The notes beneath the pieces were generated by a model. It searched no databases, was not told the DNA's origin, and worked only from the letters and a program-made list of their open reading frames with translations. This document shows, piece after piece, positions 20,063-30,879 of a stretch of DNA of 64,000 nt; the stretch's first letter is position 1, and each line of letters opens with the position of its first letter. A program made the position numbers and the translations under genes. The stretch is from Demequina sediminis (GTDB lineage: Bacteria > Actinomycetota > Actinomycetes > Actinomycetales > Demequinaceae): contig NZ_AP027736.1 of assembly GCF_030296675.1 (NCBI RefSeq), forward strand, positions 2,480,001-2,544,000, given 5' to 3'.

Positions 20063-20431
20063 ATGGCACGCATCGTTGGTGTCGACATCCCGCGCGATAA
20101 GCGCATGGTGATCGCACTCACTTACATTTACGGCGTCGGGCGTACCCGCGCCGAGCAGATTCTCGCCGCGACCGGCATCAGCGCGGACCTCCGCGTGAAG
20201 GACGCGACGGACGAGCAGCTGGTCGCGATCCGCGACTACATCGAGGGCAACTTCACCGTCGAAGGTGACCTGCGCCGCGAGGTGGCAGCCGACATTCGCC
20301 GCAAGGTTGAGATCGGCAACTACCAGGGTCTGCGTCACCGCCGCGGCATGCCCGTCCGCGGACAGCGCACCAAGACCAACGCCCGCACCCGCAAGGGCCG
20401 CAAGAAGACCGTCGCCGGAAAGAAGAAGTAA
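20063..20431 (+). CDS. rpsM: 30S ribosomal protein S13
   Basis: S13 bridges the 30S head to the 50S subunit. The 122-residue product begins [24 protein letters not shown] and ends with the basic [21 protein letters not shown] tail. Full length. Confidence 0.97.
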   Translation: MARIVGVDIPRDKRMVIALTYIYGVGRTRAEQILAATGISADLRVKDATDEQLVAIRDYIEGNFTVEGDLRREVAADIRRKVEIGNYQGLRHRRGMPVRGQRTKTNARTRKGRKKTVAGKKK

Positions 20432-20434
20432 GCC

Positions 20435-20824
20435 ATGGCCGCTCCCACGCGCAAGCCGCGCAAGAAGATCAAGAAGACAGTCGCTCACGGTCAGGCTCAC
20501 ATCAAGTCGACCTTCAACAACACGATCATCTCGATTACGGACCCCTCGGGTGCCGTCGTGTCGTGGTCGTCCTCCGGCCAGGTGGGCTTCAAGGGTTCGC
20601 GCAAGTCGACCCCCTACGCCGCCCAGATGGCTGCCGAGGCCGCCGCTCGCCGCGCCCAGGAGGCCGGCATGAGCAAGGTTGACGTGTTCGTCAAGGGACC
20701 GGGCTCGGGCCGCGACACCGCGATCCGCTCGCTCACGGCCGCCGGCCTCGAGGTGACCTCCATCAAGGACGTCACCCCGCAGGCGCACAACGGCTGCCGC
20801 CCGCCCAAGCGCCGCCGCAACTAG
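20435..20824 (+). CDS. rpsK: 30S ribosomal protein S11
   Basis: S11 shapes the platform of the 30S subunit. The 129 residues include [15 protein letters not shown] and the C-terminal [17 protein letters not shown]. It starts three bases after rpsM. In many bacteria rpsD follows; here the next gene is rpoA. Confidence 0.97.
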   Translation: MAAPTRKPRKKIKKTVAHGQAHIKSTFNNTIISITDPSGAVVSWSSSGQVGFKGSRKSTPYAAQMAAEAAARRAQEAGMSKVDVFVKGPGSGRDTAIRSLTAAGLEVTSIKDVTPQAHNGCRPPKRRRN

Positions 20825-20856
20825 CACGCAGCGCGCGGTTCCGCCGCGCGCACCAA

Positions 20857-20892
20857 GGTCGCGGGCCGATGCCCAGCATCGGCCCCGCGACC
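20857..20892 (+). terminator. Hairpin between rpsK and rpoA
   Basis: A stem of 15-16 pairs with one bulge (20857-20871 with 20877-20892). A smaller GC stem precedes it (20831-20850) and a perfect 7-bp stem GAGCATC/GATGCTC follows at 20944-20965 just before the rpoA binding site. Probably partial termination or processing within the alpha operon. Confidence 0.6.
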
Positions 20893-20980
20893 GCCCTCAC
20901 CTCATCTTCTGGCCCCCGTCGGACCGAACCCGACAGGGATCGCGAGCATCAGATAGCGGATGCTCGGAAAGGAAAGAACC

Positions 20981-21967
20981 GTGCTGATCGCACAGCGTCC
21001 CACGCTGACCGAGAAGGTCATCTCGGAGAACCGTTCGCAGTTCTCGCTCAAGCCGCTCGAGCCGGGCTTCGGCTACACGCTCGGCAACTCGCTCCGCCGT
21101 ACCCTGCTGTCGTCGATTCCCGGCGCGGCCATTACGGCGGTGCGCTTCGAGGGTGTCCTCCACGAATTCACCACCATTGACGGGGTGAAGGAGGACGTGA
21201 CCGAGATCCTGCTCAACCTCAAGAACCTCGTGGTCTCGTCGGAGCACGACGAGCCCGTCGTCATGTACCTGCGCAAGTCCGGCGCGGGTGCGGTGACCGG
21301 CGCGGACATCGCGCCGCCCGCCGGCGTCGAGGTCCACAACCCCGACCTGCACATCGCGACGCTCAACGCGAAGGCGAAGTTCGAGGTCGAGCTCACGGTC
21401 GAGCGTGGTCGTGGCTACGTGCCCGCCGCGCTCAACAAGAGCTACGACGCCGAGATCGGTCAGATCCCCGTCGACTCGATCTACTCGCCCGTGCTCAAGG
21501 TGACCTACAAGGTCGAGGCGACCCGTGTCGCGCAGCGCACGGACTTCGACGAGCTGGTCATCGACGTCGAGACCAAGTCCTCGATCTCGCCCCGTGACGC
21601 CGTGGCGTCGGCCGGTGCGACGCTGGTCGAGCTGTTCTCCCTCGCCCGTGGCCTCAACGAGGCCGCCGAGGGCATCGAGATTGGCCCGTCGGACACCGAC
21701 GAGTCGCTCGAGGAGGACTACAACCAGCCGATCGAGGAGCTCAACCTCACGCAGCGGTCGTACAACTGCCTCAAGCGTGAGGGCATCCACACCGTGGGTG
21801 AGCTCACCGCGCGTTCCGAGGCGGACCTCATGGACATCCGCAACTTCGGCCAGAAGTCGATCACCGAGGTCAAGGAGAAGCTCGCCGAGCTGGGCTTCTC
21901 CCTCAAGGACAGCGCCGTCGAGTACGACAGCGCCTCGTCCGTGTACTTCTCGGGCAGCGACGAGTAA
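20981..21967 (+). CDS. rpoA: RNA polymerase alpha subunit
   Basis: Alpha nucleates assembly of RNA polymerase and contacts activators and UP elements through its C-terminal domain. GTG 20981 gives 328 residues starting [14 protein letters not shown], as in the family, with GGAAAGGAAAG upstream. The N-terminal domain has [20 protein letters not shown], and the C-terminal domain has [19 protein letters not shown]. Confidence 0.97.
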   Translation: MLIAQRPTLTEKVISENRSQFSLKPLEPGFGYTLGNSLRRTLLSSIPGAAITAVRFEGVLHEFTTIDGVKEDVTEILLNLKNLVVSSEHDEPVVMYLRKSGAGAVTGADIAPPAGVEVHNPDLHIATLNAKAKFEVELTVERGRGYVPAALNKSYDAEIGQIPVDSIYSPVLKVTYKVEATRVAQRTDFDELVIDVETKSSISPRDAVASAGATLVELFSLARGLNEAAEGIEIGPSDTDESLEEDYNQPIEELNLTQRSYNCLKREGIHTVGELTARSEADLMDIRNFGQKSITEVKEKLAELGFSLKDSAVEYDSASSVYFSGSDE

Positions 21968-21985
21968 CAAGGAGAATCCGCAACT

Positions 21986-22528
21986 ATGCCTACCCCCACT
22001 AAGGGAGCCCGCCTCGGCGGCGGCCCCGCGCACGAGCGTCAGATGCTGGCGAACCTTGCGCAGAGCCTCTTCGAGCACGGCCGCATCACCACGACGGTGA
22101 CCAAGGCCAAGCGCCTGCGTCCCTACGCCGAGCGTCTCGTGACCTTCGCCAAGCGCGGCGACCTCGCCTCGCGCCGCAAGGTGCTCGGGATCATCTCCGA
22201 CAAGGGCGTTGTCCACAGGCTCTTCGCCGAGATCGGCCCCGGCTTCGCCGAGCGCGACGGCGGCTACACCCGCATCACCAAGGTCGGCTTCCGCAAGGGC
22301 GACAACGCGCCCCTCGCGGTGATCGAGCTGGTCGAGGCCGGTGCGCCCGCCAAGAAGGCCGTGACCAAGGAGGCCGAGAAGGCCACCAAGAAGGCCGCGC
22401 CCAAGAAGGCGAAGGCCGAGAAGGTCGAGGAGGCTCCGGCCGAGGAGACCGTCGTCGAGGACACCACCGTCGAGGAGACCGAGGCCCCCGCGGCCGAGGC
22501 GACCGCGACGGACGCCGAGACCAAGTAG
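21986..22528 (+). CDS. rplQ: 50S ribosomal protein L17 with acidic tail
   Basis: L17 core (residues 1-118: [21 protein letters not shown], then [18 protein letters not shown]) lies near the tunnel exit. A C-terminal extension of about 60 residues follows, first lysine/alanine-rich, then highly acidic ([20 protein letters not shown]). Such tails are common in actinobacterial L17. Total 180 residues. Confidence 0.96.
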   Translation: MPTPTKGARLGGGPAHERQMLANLAQSLFEHGRITTTVTKAKRLRPYAERLVTFAKRGDLASRRKVLGIISDKGVVHRLFAEIGPGFAERDGGYTRITKVGFRKGDNAPLAVIELVEAGAPAKKAVTKEAEKATKKAAPKKAKAEKVEEAPAEETVVEDTTVEETEAPAAEATATDAETK

Positions 22529-22567
22529 TCACCGCCTCTCTGTGAGGCGCACACGAGGCGGGTCCGC

Positions 22568-23427
22568 ATGATCGAGCAGTCGACGATCGTGCGGGCCCGC
22601 CTCGACTTGTCGTACGACGGGACCGACTTCTCGGGCTGGGCCGCCCAGCCGGGCCTGCGGACCGTCCAGGGGGTCCTGGAGGACGCGCTGACGCGCATCC
22701 TGCGCCAGGACCGCGCTCCCCGCGTCACCGTCGCGGGACGCACCGATGCGGGGGTCCACGCGCGCGGTCAGGTCGCCCATGTGGACATCGACCTCGACTC
22801 GTGGGAGCGGCTGCCCGGTCGCGCGCCGCGTAGCCCCGCGGAGGGGCTCGCGAGCCGGCTGGATGGGCTGCTTCCCGACGATGTCGTGATCAAGGCGGTG
22901 TCGATCGCGCCGGAGGGATTCGACGCGCGGTTCTCTGCCACGCAGCGTCGCTACGCGTACCGCATTTGCGACGGGGTGCCCGACGTCCTGACCCGTCGCC
23001 ACGTGGCGCGCGTGCGCCGCCCCTCGATGTCGACGCCCTTAACAGGGCATCGGCCACCCTCACGGGACTGCGCGACTTCGCCGCCTTCTGTCGCGGACGC
23101 GAGGGCGCGACGACCATCCGCGACCTGCTCGAACTGTCGTGGCGACGCGAGAGCGACGGCCCCGATGCGGGGCTCGTGGTCGCGACCGTGCGCGCGGATG
23201 CCTTCTGCCACTCGATGGTCCGCTCGCTCGTGGGCGCGCTGCTCGCGGTGGGAGAGGGTCGCCGCGACCTCGACTGGCTCGAGGTGGTGGCCGCCACGGA
23301 GGGGCGATCCTCGGCGATCGCGGTGGCGCCGGCGCATGGGCTCACGCTCGAGTCCGTCGCGTATCCGGACGACTCCTCGCTTGCGGCGCGCGCCGAGGCT
23401 ACCCGGGGCAGGCGCACCCTGCCGTGA
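22568..23427 (+). CDS. truA: tRNA pseudouridine(38-40) synthase TruA (one frameshift)
   Basis: TruA makes pseudouridine in the anticodon arm of many tRNAs. The N-terminal half has [20 protein letters not shown] and the catalytic aspartate in [13 protein letters not shown]. The frame breaks at the C run 23020-23023; one extra C joins RRP to [20 protein letters not shown] and the rest of the enzyme ([18 protein letters not shown]). The mended length is 286 residues. It follows rplQ as in many actinobacteria. Confidence 0.88.
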
Positions 23428-23455
23428 CCGACGCGCGGGGCAGGCCGGTGTCGGA

Positions 23456-23485
23456 TTGACCGCCGCGCCACCTCCCGCGTATGAT
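23456..23485 (+). promoter_or_regulatory. Promoter of rplM-rpsI
   Basis: TTGACC (23456-23461) and TATGAT (23480-23485) with an 18-base spacer. Each box is one base from consensus. The leader to rplM would be about 120 bases and could carry autoregulatory structure. Confidence 0.75.
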
Positions 23486-23610
23486 GGTGCGTCGTTGTGC
23501 GTTCCCTTGTGGACGGTGCCTCCCACTCGCCCCCGCAGGTCCCGCCGACCGAAATGCTTCGCGGTGATTCCGTCACCGTCCACCGAATCGAGTAGAAGTA
23601 AGGCTTCACA

Positions 23611-24054
23611 GTGCGTACGTATTCTCCCAAGCCGGGTGACGTCACCAAGAACTGGTATGTCATCGACGCTACTGACGTGGTCCTCGGTCGTCTGGCCTCT
23701 CAGGCCGCTTCGCTGCTCCGCGGCAAGCACAAGGCGACGTTTGCGCCCCACGTCGACGGCGGTGACTTCGTCATCGTCATCAACGCTGAGAAGGTGGCCC
23801 TGTCGGGCAACAAGCTGACCGACAAGATGGTCTACCGCCACTCGGGCTACCCGGGCGGCCTCTCCGCCGTTCCGATCGGCGAGCTCCTCGAGAAGAACCC
23901 TCGCCGGGTCATCGAGAACGCGGTCAAGGGCATGCTCCCGAAGACCACGCTCGGCGCCAACCAGCTCAAGCACCTCAAGGTGTACGCGGGCTCGGAGCAC
24001 CCCCACGCCGCGCAGCAGCCGCAGGTGTTCGAGATCTCCCAGGTCGCGCAGTAA
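23611..24054 (+). CDS. rplM: 50S ribosomal protein L13
   Basis: L13 is an early assembly protein of the 50S subunit. The 147 residues begin [20 protein letters not shown] (GTG start) and contain [23 protein letters not shown] and the NAVKGMLPK block. Paired with rpsI as in nearly all bacteria. Confidence 0.97.
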   Translation: MRTYSPKPGDVTKNWYVIDATDVVLGRLASQAASLLRGKHKATFAPHVDGGDFVIVINAEKVALSGNKLTDKMVYRHSGYPGGLSAVPIGELLEKNPRRVIENAVKGMLPKTTLGANQLKHLKVYAGSEHPHAAQQPQVFEISQVAQ

Positions 24055-24073
24055 GCGCCGCAGTTAAGGATTG

Positions 24074-24559
24074 ATGAAAGTGGCAGAAGTGACGACCGAG
24101 GTCGAGAACGAGACCCCCACCGAGTACACCTCCGAGACCGCGCCCGAGCGCGGCAAGGGTGCCTCCAATGTTGCCCCCGGCGCCGGCCTTGGCCGTCGCA
24201 AGGAGGCCGTCGCCCGCGTGCGCCTGGTGCCCGGCACCGGCACCTGGGTTATCAACGGCCGCACCCTCGAGGACTACTTCCCGAACAAGGTGCACCAGCA
24301 GCTCGTGAACTCGCCGTTCGCGCTCCTCGACATCGAGGGCAAGTTCGACGTGCACGCGCGCATCCACGGTGGAGGCCCCTCGGGTCAGGCCGGCGCGCTG
24401 CGCCTCGGCGTGGCCCGTGCCCTCAACGAGATCGACGTGGAGAACAACCGCCCCGAGCTCAAGAAGGCCGGTTTCCTCACGCGTGACGCTCGCGTGGTGG
24501 AGCGCAAGAAGGCTGGTCTCAAGAAGGCCCGCCGCGCGCCCCAGTACTCGAAGCGCTAA
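24074..24559 (+). CDS. rpsI: 30S ribosomal protein S9
   Basis: The C-terminal tail of S9 reaches the P-site tRNA; here it ends in the conserved QYSKR. The core [19 protein letters not shown] begins near residue 37, after an acidic N-terminal extension typical of actinobacteria. Start choice is uncertain between ATG 24074 (161 residues) and GTG 24080. AAGGA at 24065 fits either. Confidence 0.95.
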   Translation: MKVAEVTTEVENETPTEYTSETAPERGKGASNVAPGAGLGRRKEAVARVRLVPGTGTWVINGRTLEDYFPNKVHQQLVNSPFALLDIEGKFDVHARIHGGGPSGQAGALRLGVARALNEIDVENNRPELKKAGFLTRDARVVERKKAGLKKARRAPQYSKR

Positions 24560-24569
24560 CACCGCGCGC

Positions 24570-25931
24570 ATGGCGCGTCTCTTTGGCACGGACGGTGTCC
24601 GGGGCCTCGCGAACCGCGACCTCACAGCGGAGCTCGCCGTCGACCTTGCGGTCGCGGCGGCCCATGTGCTGGCCGAGCGGGGCGAGTTCTCCGGACACCG
24701 CCCGCGTGCCGTGATCGGCCGCGACACCCGCGTCTCAGGCGAGTTCCTGAGCGCGGCTGTCGCGGCCGGTCTTGCGTCTGCGGGGGTTGACGTCCTCGAC
24801 GCCGGCGTGGTCCCCACGCCCGCCGTCGCCTACCTCACGGGTTCCACTCAGGCCGACCTGGGTGTCGTGATCTCCGCCTCCCACAATCCGATGCCAGACA
24901 ACGGCATCAAGTTCTTCGGCAGGGGCGGGCACAAGCTCGACGACTCCGTCGAGGAGGCGATCGAGGCTCGCGTGGGCGAGGCGTGGGAGCGCCCGACAGG
25001 CGCGGCGGTGGGACGCATCGTCCCGTCACCCGACCTGGCCGACGACTACGTCGCGCACGTCGACGGCGCTGTCCGTGCCTTCGCGCGGCTCGACGCGCCC
25101 CTCGCGGGCCTTCACGTGGTGGTCGACGCGGCGCACGGCGCCGCCAGCGTGGTCGGACCCCTCGCGCTCGAGAACGCCGGCGCGCGGATCACGACCATCA
25201 ACGCGAGCCCCGACGGCCTCAACATCAACGACGGCGTCGGCTCGACCCACCTGGCGCCGCTGCAGGCCGCCGTGGTCGCGCACGGAGCGGACCTGGGCGT
25301 CGCGTTCGACGGTGACGCCGACCGCTGCCTCGCGGTCGACCACGAGGGCAGCGTGGTCAACGGCGACCAGATCATGGGCCTGTTGGCCGTCGCGATGCGA
25401 GACGCCGGCGCGCTCTACCGCTCGACGCTGGTCGCGACCGTGATGAGCAACCTGGGGCTTCACCAGGCGATGCGTCGCGAGGGCATCGACATCGTGGAGG
25501 CCGCCGTGGGCGACCGCTACGTGCTCGAGGCGATGCGCGACGGCGGCTTCTCCCTGGGCGGCGAGCAGTCGGGCCACATCATCGTCGCTGACCACTCCAC
25601 CACCGGAGACGGGATTCTCACCGCGCTGCTCGTGGGCGCCCGCGTCGTCGCGCGCGGACCGCTGCGCGACCAGTGCGCCGGGATCGAGACACTGCCGCAG
25701 GTGCTCATCAACGTGCGCGACGCGGACCGCTCGCGCGTGCACACCGACACCGAGGTGCAGTCCGCAGTAACCGCGGTGCGCCGCGAGCTCGGCGACTCTG
25801 GGCGCGTGCTGTTGCGCCCGTCGGGAACGGAGCCGCTGGTGAGGGTCATGGTCGAGGCCGCGACGGCCGACGACGCCCAGCGCCACGCCGAGGCGATCGC
25901 GGCCGTGGTCGCGCGCCGGCTCGCGCTGTAG
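24570..25931 (+). CDS. glmM: Phosphoglucosamine mutase
   Basis: Converts glucosamine-6-phosphate to glucosamine-1-phosphate for peptidoglycan precursors. The 453-residue enzyme starts [15 protein letters not shown], has the phosphorylated serine in [13 protein letters not shown] near residue 103, and the metal loop [13 protein letters not shown]-terminal [15 protein letters not shown] binds phosphate. Works just before or after GlmS (28656), which supplies its substrate. Confidence 0.96.
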   Translation: MARLFGTDGVRGLANRDLTAELAVDLAVAAAHVLAERGEFSGHRPRAVIGRDTRVSGEFLSAAVAAGLASAGVDVLDAGVVPTPAVAYLTGSTQADLGVVISASHNPMPDNGIKFFGRGGHKLDDSVEEAIEARVGEAWERPTGAAVGRIVPSPDLADDYVAHVDGAVRAFARLDAPLAGLHVVVDAAHGAASVVGPLALENAGARITTINASPDGLNINDGVGSTHLAPLQAAVVAHGADLGVAFDGDADRCLAVDHEGSVVNGDQIMGLLAVAMRDAGALYRSTLVATVMSNLGLHQAMRREGIDIVEAAVGDRYVLEAMRDGGFSLGGEQSGHIIVADHSTTGDGILTALLVGARVVARGPLRDQCAGIETLPQVLINVRDADRSRVHTDTEVQSAVTAVRRELGDSGRVLLRPSGTEPLVRVMVEAATADDAQRHAEAIAAVVARRLAL

Positions 25932-26016
25932 CCGGTTCACCTTTCATCCTCGCGGCGGGTCGCGATCAGGGGATCACCCCATCGTCCGCAGGGCATCGAC
26001 CTGACAGACTGACCCG

Positions 26017-26745
26017 GTGAATGAGTTTTGGCACCTGCTCACCGACTGGGTCGGAGCGGTCGAGGAGTGGACGCTCACCCTCACCGAGTCCCTGTGGATC
26101 TACCCCAGCGTGTGGGCCCTCGCGGTCATCGACGGCATCTTCCCCGTGGTGCCCAGCGAGTCTGTCGTCATCGCCTCCGCGACGGCTTGGGCACAGACGG
26201 GCACACCGATCGTGTGGATCGTGTGGATCGCGGCGGCGCTGGGCGCGTGGTGCGGCGACCAGATCGCGTACTGGGTGGGGTCGAGATTCGACGTGCGCAA
26301 GCATCCGTTCTTTGCTCGCGCTCGCGTGCGCAAGACCCTCGATTGGGCGGAGACCACGCTCGAGCGCAGGGGCACGACCTTCATCATCGCGGCGCGCTTC
26401 ATCCCCATGGGGCGCGTCGCCGTGAACATCACCGCGGGCGCGCTGCGCTATCCCCAGAAGTGGTTCATGGCGGTCGACGCCGTGGCCGCGGTGATCTGGG
26501 CCACCTACGGCATCGCGCTCGGCGTGTGGGCGGGCTCGATCTTCGAGAACCTGCTGGTGTCGATCGCGGTCGGCGTGACCGGCGGCATCATCCTCGGCAT
26601 CGTGATCGACAAGATCCTGCAGCGACTCGGATTCGCGGAGCCAGAGCTGCCCGACCTGGTGGCCGACATCGAGCAGCGCATCGCGACCGGCGAGATCCAG
26701 GTGCGGCCGCCGCGTCACGAGCGCCGCGCCACGGAGGAGGACTGA
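26017..26745 (+). CDS. DedA family membrane protein
   Basis: A 242-residue membrane protein with the DedA (SNARE-associated, VTT) signature: an EAxxPxxPSE-like start (FPVVPSESVVIASATAWA), and FIIAARFIPMGRVAVNITAGA with the conserved arginine and glycine. DedA proteins are linked to recycling of lipid carriers such as undecaprenyl phosphate. A charged cytoplasmic tail ends it. GTG start; its TGA overlaps the next ATG. Confidence 0.85.
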   Translation: MNEFWHLLTDWVGAVEEWTLTLTESLWIYPSVWALAVIDGIFPVVPSESVVIASATAWAQTGTPIVWIVWIAAALGAWCGDQIAYWVGSRFDVRKHPFFARARVRKTLDWAETTLERRGTTFIIAARFIPMGRVAVNITAGALRYPQKWFMAVDAVAAVIWATYGIALGVWAGSIFENLLVSIAVGVTGGIILGIVIDKILQRLGFAEPELPDLVADIEQRIATGEIQVRPPRHERRATEED

Positions 26746-27626
26746 TGTCGGGAGCCGACGAGCCCGTCGAGATCGCGTGGGAGGCCGCGCGCGCAACCAA
26801 CCACGCCAACTGGGAGGAGCGGGTGCCCCTCCACCTCGACGCGTACGACATCGCGTCGCTGCGGGACGACCCGGTCCGGCTGTCGGGTGTGGTGGAGACC
26901 GACATGGAGACGATGCGCGCACACCTGGGGCCCGACGGCCTCGCCGGGCTTGACGTGTGTCACTTGCAGTGCCACATCGGCACGGACACGGTTTCGCTCG
27001 CGAGGGCCGGCGCGGCCCGCGTGGTCGGCGTCGACTTCTCGGCCTCCGCGCTGGAGGCAGCGGCGGCACTCGCGCGTGAACTCGGTGTCGCCGCGCGGTG
27101 GGTCGAGACGGATGTGCTCGCGGCCCGAGCGGCAGTCGTCAGGGAGCTCGGCCCGGAGACCGTCTTCGACGTCGTGTACACGAGCATCGGCGCGATCTCT
27201 TGGCTCAACGACCTCGACGCGTGGGCCGCGCAGGTGGCCGCGCTGCTGACGCCGGGCGGGCTGTTCTACATCAGGGACGGGCATCCCGTGCTGTACGCGC
27301 TCGACGAGGATGCGGAGACGCTCGAGCTGCGCTATCGCTACTTTGGCGACGGCCGGGCGCTCGCGTGGGACGAGGACACGACCTACGTCGGAGACGGGCG
27401 GATCACTCACACCCGCACGTACGAGTGGCCGCATCCGCTGTCCGAGGTGGTCATGGCGCTGCTGGGTGCGGGGCTCGTCATCGAGCGACTCGACGAGGGC
27501 CGGACGCTGCCGTGGCGCTTCAGCGACCGCATGATCGAGCTTCCCGACGGCAACTTCGCCTGGCCCGACGAGGACGCATGGCGCGTGCCGTGCACCTTCA
27601 CGGTGGTGGCGCGGCGTCCCGCGTGA
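26745..27626 (+). CDS. Class I SAM-dependent methyltransferase
   Basis: A 293-residue protein with a Rossmann methyltransferase core: motif I DVCHLQCHIGTDTVSLAR near residue 69, then VVGVDFSASALEAA. Motif IV is around VFDVVYTSIGAISWL. Substrate unknown. It overlaps the dedA stop, so the two are co-translated. It meets coaA tail to tail with only six bases between stops. Confidence 0.85.
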   Translation: MSGADEPVEIAWEAARATNHANWEERVPLHLDAYDIASLRDDPVRLSGVVETDMETMRAHLGPDGLAGLDVCHLQCHIGTDTVSLARAGAARVVGVDFSASALEAAAALARELGVAARWVETDVLAARAAVVRELGPETVFDVVYTSIGAISWLNDLDAWAAQVAALLTPGGLFYIRDGHPVLYALDEDAETLELRYRYFGDGRALAWDEDTTYVGDGRITHTRTYEWPHPLSEVVMALLGAGLVIERLDEGRTLPWRFSDRMIELPDGNFAWPDEDAWRVPCTFTVVARRPA

Positions 27627-27632
27627 CGTGAG

Positions 27633-28607
27633 CTACAGCTTGCGCAGCCGCACCGACTCGACGGTGTGGTCGGCGCCCTTGCGCAGGATGATGGTCGCGC
27701 GCGAGCGCGTGGGCGCGATGTTGCGTGCGAGGTTGGGTGCGTTGACGGTGTCCCACACCTGGCCGGCGACCGCCTTAGCCTGGGTGTCGGTCAGCGTCGA
27801 ATACGAGTGGAAATACGAGTCCGGCCGTGCGAACGCCGACTCGCGCAGCGCGAGGAACCGCTCGATGTACCAGCGGCGGATGTCGTCGGGATCCGCATCG
27901 ACGTAGATCGACACGTCGAAGAAGTCGCTGACCGCGATCTGCGAGGCGCCCGGCTCGCGGGACTGCGCGGTCTGCAGCACGTTGAGGCCCTCGACGATGA
28001 GAACGTCGGGCTGGCGGACCACCACCTGCTGGTCGGGCACGATGTCGTAGACCTGGTGCGAGTACACCGGCGCCCGAACCTCGGAGGCGCCCGACTTCAC
28101 CTGCAAGATGAAGTTGCGCAACGCGCGCCTGTCGTACGACTCGGGAAAGCCCTTGCGCGCGAGCAGGTCGCGCTCGATGAGGACCGAGTTCGGATAGAGG
28201 AAGCCATCGGTCGTGACGAGCTCGACCCGGGGAGAGCGGGGCCAGCGGGCCATGAGCTCCTTGAGGAGGCGCGCGGTGGTCGACTTGCCGACCGCGACGG
28301 ATCCCGCGACCCCGATCACGAAGGGCGTGCGCGACGCGCGCTCGCCAAGGAACTGGCTGGTCGCGCGGTGCAGGGCGCCGGTCGCGCCCGAGTACAGGTC
28401 GAGCAGTCGCGACAGCGGGCGATAGATCTGATCCACCTCGGCAAGGTCGACCGGATCTCCCAGGCCCCTGACCTTGGCGATGTCGGCCTCGGTGAGCGGC
28501 AGCGGCGTGGCGTCGGCCAGCGCGGCCCACTCGTCGCGGCCCAGGGTCACATAGGGGGTGCCCGCATCGGACCCTCGCGCCTCATTCACTCGCCCATTGT
28601 TGCGCAT
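27633..28607 (-). CDS. coaA: Pantothenate kinase, type I
   Basis: First and usually rate-setting step of coenzyme A synthesis: pantothenate + ATP to phosphopantothenate. The P-loop GVAGSVAVGKSTTARLL is near residue 101, followed by TTDGFLYPN and PDVLIVEGLNVLQ. ATG 28607 gives 324 residues; GTG 28589 is possible. It faces glmS, and their starts are 48 bases apart. Confidence 0.94.
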   Translation of the reverse strand: MRNNGRVNEARGSDAGTPYVTLGRDEWAALADATPLPLTEADIAKVRGLGDPVDLAEVDQIYRPLSRLLDLYSGATGALHRATSQFLGERASRTPFVIGVAGSVAVGKSTTARLLKELMARWPRSPRVELVTTDGFLYPNSVLIERDLLARKGFPESYDRRALRNFILQVKSGASEVRAPVYSHQVYDIVPDQQVVVRQPDVLIVEGLNVLQTAQSREPGASQIAVSDFFDVSIYVDADPDDIRRWYIERFLALRESAFARPDSYFHSYSTLTDTQAKAVAGQVWDTVNAPNLARNIAPTRSRATIILRKGADHTVESVRLRKL

Positions 28608-28642
28608 CGTCCGCGCTGCGCCGGGTCCGCGAGGGCGGCATC

Positions 28643-28648
28643 TAGACT
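28643..28648 (+). promoter_or_regulatory. -10 box for a leaderless glmS transcript
   Basis: TAGACT ends seven bases before the glmS ATG, so transcription should start at or within a base of the start codon. No ribosome binding site is present. Similar spacing is seen at five other genes in the window. Confidence 0.5.
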
Positions 28649-28655
28649 CGGGGTC

Positions 28656-30520
28656 ATGTGCGGAATCGTCGGATATGTGGGTGCGGGTGAGCCCGGAGCA
28701 CGGCCTCAGGGCGTCGTGATGGCCGGACTCGCGAGGCTCGAGTATCGCGGATACGACTCCGCGGGCATCGCTGCGGTCACGACCGACACGAGCCACGTGG
28801 ACATGGCCAAGAAGTCGGGCAAGCTCATCAACCTCGCGAAGGCGCTCGCGGAGCACCCCTGGGCGCCGCCACCGCGGCGATCGGGCACACGCGGTGGGCG
28901 ACCCACGGAGCACCCACGGACGCCAACGCGCACCCGCACCTCGCTGCCGGCGGGCGCATCGCGATCATCCACAACGGGATCATCGAGAACTTCGCGGCGC
29001 TGCGCGCCGAGCTCGAAGCCGAGGGCGTCGCGTTCCTCTCGGAGACCGACACCGAGGTCGCCGGCCACCTGCTTGCCAGGGAGGTGGACAAGGGTGTGGG
29101 CCTCGCGGATGCGATGCGCCTCATCACGCGACGCCTCGAGGGCGCGTTCACGTTGCTCGCGGTCGATGCGCGGGAACCGCGCACGGTCGTCGGCGCGCGT
29201 CGCAACAGCCCGCTGGTGATCGGTCTGGGCGAGGGAGAGAACTTCCTCGGCTCCGACGTGGTGGCGTTCATCGAGCACACCCGCACGGCGCTCGAGCTGC
29301 ACCAGGACGAGGTCGTCGAGATCACTCCCGATCGCGTCACGATCACCGACATGAAGGGCCTCGTGGTCGAGCGCGAGCCGTATCACGTGGACTGGGACGC
29401 CTCCGCTGCTCAGAAGGGCGGCTTCTCGACCTTCATGGAGAAGGAGATCCACGACCAGCCGACCGCGGTCGCGGACACCCTGCGCGGCCGCATCGACGAC
29501 CGCGGACGACTCCAGCTCGACGGTGGCATCATTCACGAGACCGTGCTGAACTCGATCGACAAGATCATCGTCGTCGCGTGTGGCACCGCCGCATACGCGG
29601 GGCTCGTGGGCCGCTACGCGATCGAGCACTGGTGCCGCATTCCCGTCGAGGTCGAGCTCGCGCACGAGTTCCGCTATCGCGACCCCGTGGTGGGCGTGCG
29701 CACCCTCGTCGTGGCCATCAGCCAGTCGGGCGAGACCATGGACACGATCATGGCCGTGCGTCACGCGCAGCAGCAGGGCGCGCCGGTCATCGCGATCGTC
29801 AACACGCAAGGCTCGACGATCGCGCGCGAGGCGGACGCCGTCCTCTACACGCGCGCCGGTCCCGAGATTGCGGTCGCGTCGACCAAGGCCTTCCTCGCGC
29901 AGATCACCGCGGTGTACCTGCTGGGCATCTACCTCGCGGAGCTGCGCGGCAACAAGTTCCCCGACGAGATCGAGTCGCTCCTCGAGCAGCTCGACGCGAT
30001 CCCCTCGAAGATCCAGCGGGTCCTCGACACTTCGGAGCCCATTCGTGAGCTTGCGCGCACCATGGCGAACGAGCGCACCGTGCTGTTCCTGGGCAGGCAC
30101 GTGGGATACCCGGTCGCGCTCGAGGGCGCCCTCAAGCTCAAGGAGCTCGCGTACATCCACGCCGAGGGCTTCGCCGCGGGAGAACTCAAGCACGGGCCCA
30201 TCGCCCTGGTCGAGGAGGGCCAGCCGGTGTTCATCGTGCTGCCCAGCCCGCGCGGTCGCGAGTCGCTGCACGCGAAGGTGATCTCCAACGTGCAGGAGGT
30301 CCGCGCGCGTGGCGCCCGCACGTTCGTGATCGCCGAGGAGGGCGACACCGACGCGGCCAACTACGCCGAGCAGGTCTTCTACGTCCCGTCCGCCCCCGTC
30401 CTCATGACGCCGTTGCTGTCCGTGGTGCCGCTGCAGATCTTCGCGCTCGAACTCGCCGCGGCGAAGGGCTACGACGTCGATCAGCCGCGCAACCTCGCCA
30501 AGTCCGTCACGGTGGAGTAG
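28656..30520 (+). CDS. glmS: Glutamine-fructose-6-phosphate aminotransferase (one frameshift)
   Basis: Makes glucosamine-6-phosphate from fructose-6-phosphate and glutamine, the entry to the amino sugar pathway. The catalytic Cys2 opens the protein (MCGIVGYVG). The frame breaks in the C run 28856-28859; adding one C gives [20 protein letters not shown] and an unbroken 621-residue enzyme. The two SIS sugar-isomerase domains follow ([27 protein letters not shown]) with the [13 protein letters not shown] end. Confidence 0.92.
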
Positions 30521-30522
30521 CG

Positions 30523-30879
30523 GTGGCGATCCTGGGCCTCGGCATCGACGTGGTCGAGATCGCTCGCTTCGAGGAGGCGCTCGAGCGGTCGCCCGGCTTC
30601 CTCGACCGCGTCTTCACCCCTGCGGAACGCCACCTGGGCCACGCGAGCCTCGCCGCGAACTGGGCCGCGAAGGAGGCGCTCGCGAAGGCGCTCGGCGCGC
30701 CGGCGGGACTGAACTGGCACGACTGCGAAGTCCTGCGCGAGGAGGGCGGGCAGCCGCGCCTCGCGGTCACCGGCACCGTCGCCGCGCGGGCGACGGCGCT
30801 CGGCATGACGTCGCTCCACGTGTCGCTGTCGCACGATGCCGGGATTGCCTCGGCCGTCGTCATTGGGGAGGGCGCATGA
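30523..30879 (+). CDS. acpS: Holo-[acyl-carrier-protein] synthase
   Basis: Transfers 4'-phosphopantetheine from CoA to apo-ACP. The 118-residue protein shows [16 protein letters not shown] with the metal aspartate, and [12 protein letters not shown] with the catalytic glutamate and lysine. GTG start two bases after glmS. Its TGA overlaps the alr ATG. With coaA nearby it links CoA to lipid synthesis. Confidence 0.94.
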   Translation: MAILGLGIDVVEIARFEEALERSPGFLDRVFTPAERHLGHASLAANWAAKEALAKALGAPAGLNWHDCEVLREEGGQPRLAVTGTVAARATALGMTSLHVSLSHDAGIASAVVIGEGA

